A stretch of DNA of 64,000 bases from Sphaerisporangium krabiense (GTDB taxonomy: Bacteria > Actinomycetota > Actinomycetes > Streptosporangiales > Streptosporangiaceae), in assembly GCF_014200435.1 (NCBI RefSeq), contig NZ_JACHBR010000001.1:3007501-3071500 (forward strand), written 5' to 3'. Both the position numbers and the translations under genes were made by a program. The notes below the pieces were generated by a model. That model saw only the letters and a list, made by a program, of their open reading frames with translations. It had not been told where the DNA came from and did no database searches. Within the stretch, counting starts at the first letter, position 1. Every line of letters begins with the position of its first letter. Shown here one piece after another: positions 63,268-64,000 of this stretch.

Positions 63268-64000
63268 ATGGTGTGGCGCGCGGGCGCACGCCGGTTTCCG
63301 GTGCTCGCGATCCGGGACTTCCGGCTGCTGCTGGCCGATCGGCTGCTCGCGCCCGCCGCCGTGGCCTTCTCGGTGGTGGGCGTCTCCTTCGCCGTCCTGG
63401 ACCTGACCGGGTCCACCGCGGACCTGTCCTACGTCCTCGCGGCCCAGATCGCACCGGCCCTGGTGTTCACGCTGATCAGCGGCGTGGTGTCGGACCGGGT
63501 GCCCCCGCAGCGGGTGATCGTCGCGGCGAACGTGGTGATCGCGCTGTCGGAGGGGCTGCTCGGCGTCCTGGTGCTGAGCGGCGCCGTCCGTCTCTGGCAC
63601 ATGATCGTGCTGGAGACGCTGACCGGCGTGGGCATGGCCGCGCTGTGGCCGGCCATGCAGTCGGTGCTGCCCAAGATCGTGCCGGACGAGCTGCTGCAGC
63701 AGGCCAACGCGGTGAGCCGGCTGGCGATGAACGGCGCCCAGATGGGCGGGGCCGCGGTCGCGGGCGTGGTGGTCGCGGCGGTGGGGCCGGGCTGGGCCAT
63801 GAGCGTCTGCGGGGTGGGCCTGCTCGCCACGGTGCCCATGCTGCTCTCGATCCGCGCCTCCGGTCACGCGCGCACGGACGAGACGAGCGCGTTGCGCGAC
63901 CTCAGGGACGGCTGGTCGGAGTTCCGCAGCCACACCTGGCTGTGGACGATCGTTGCGCAGTACTGCGTCGTGCTGATGGCCTGGTACGGCAGCTTCCAGG
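63268..64000 (+). CDS. MFS transporter, 3' end outside the window
   Basis: The first 244 residues of an MFS protein. It begins MVWRAGARRFPVLAIRDFRL, then LLLADRLLAPAAVAFSVVGV, a motif-A region (LISGVVSDRVPPQRVIVAAN), and GMAALWPAMQSVLPKIVPDE, a stretch common to the enterobactin-exporter-like (EntS/MFS_3) group. About seven spans are visible before the window ends. The start is ATG 63268, with GTG 63262 also in frame. The substrate is unknown. Confidence 0.88.
   Translation, partial: MVWRAGARRFPVLAIRDFRLLLADRLLAPAAVAFSVVGVSFAVLDLTGSTADLSYVLAAQIAPALVFTLISGVVSDRVPPQRVIVAANVVIALSEGLLGVLVLSGAVRLWHMIVLETLTGVGMAALWPAMQSVLPKIVPDELLQQANAVSRLAMNGAQMGGAAVAGVVVAAVGPGWAMSVCGVGLLATVPMLLSIRASGHARTDETSALRDLRDGWSEFRSHTWLWTIVAQYCVVLMAWYGSFQ

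Overview
The window is high-GC DNA (about 70 percent by eye) from a filamentous actinobacterium. GTG and TTG starts, SepF, DUF3263, DUF3027, DUF2530, an XPB helicase with its helicase-associated partner, a stand-alone groEL behind CIRCE elements and a HelR-type RNA polymerase remover all point to Actinomycetota. The mix fits Streptosporangiales or a near relative, but the genus is inferred.

Layout. 1-3029: the 3' part of a 23S rRNA, the 5S rRNA and a terminator. 3030-4408: a gene-free stretch holding a four-unit tandem array with a period near 275 bp, a 42-bp GGCGCC-bounded element in both orientations and a G-rich simple repeat. 4409-9842: a P-loop kinase, PhzF with an internal octapeptide expansion, an unlinked sepF, more copies of the 42-bp element, and a repeat-rich membrane protein. 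9993-13544 (minus): argS, plsX and a DUF1707 protein. 13716-18045: a KamA-family radical SAM protein, a small ORF, a PEBP protein, a long cruciform and a polysaccharide/teichoic-acid-type ABC exporter. 18483-24144: a complete peptide ABC importer operon. 24218-30802: a glycine-rich secreted protein, a SAM hydrolase family protein, DUF3263, otsB, an MFS protein, otsA and a sigma factor.

30918-32726 is the most interesting part. A SAM-I riboswitch precedes a threonine-synthase-like PLP enzyme, which is followed 13 bp later by a ThiS/MoaD/CysO-type sulfur carrier ending in Gly-Gly. The methionine-type control and the sulfur carrier suggest that the enzyme makes homocysteine from O-phosphohomoserine and a carrier thiocarboxylate, rather than (or as well as) threonine. 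This is inference.

33017-35323: a cold-shock protein and CIRCE-controlled groEL. 35353-41550: two TetR regulators around an FAD monooxygenase, a RibD/DHFR-fold reductase, a HelR-like ATPase and a small membrane protein. 41778-47588: XPB helicase, an acyl-CoA ligase and the helicase-associated WYL-type protein. 47787-57984: a HAAS-type membrane protein, HAD phosphatase, long cold-shock protein, MFS transporter, DUF3027, a 1035-residue sacsin/Hsp90-like ATPase, DUF2530 and an NCS2 purine permease. 58215-60568: a decayed XRE fragment, RlmG-type rRNA methyltransferase, and an AraC regulator with a VOC protein. 60614-63039: a tandem pair of secreted Fn3-Fn3-CBM2 proteins sharing an identical 386-bp 3' segment. 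An MFS gene runs off the right edge.
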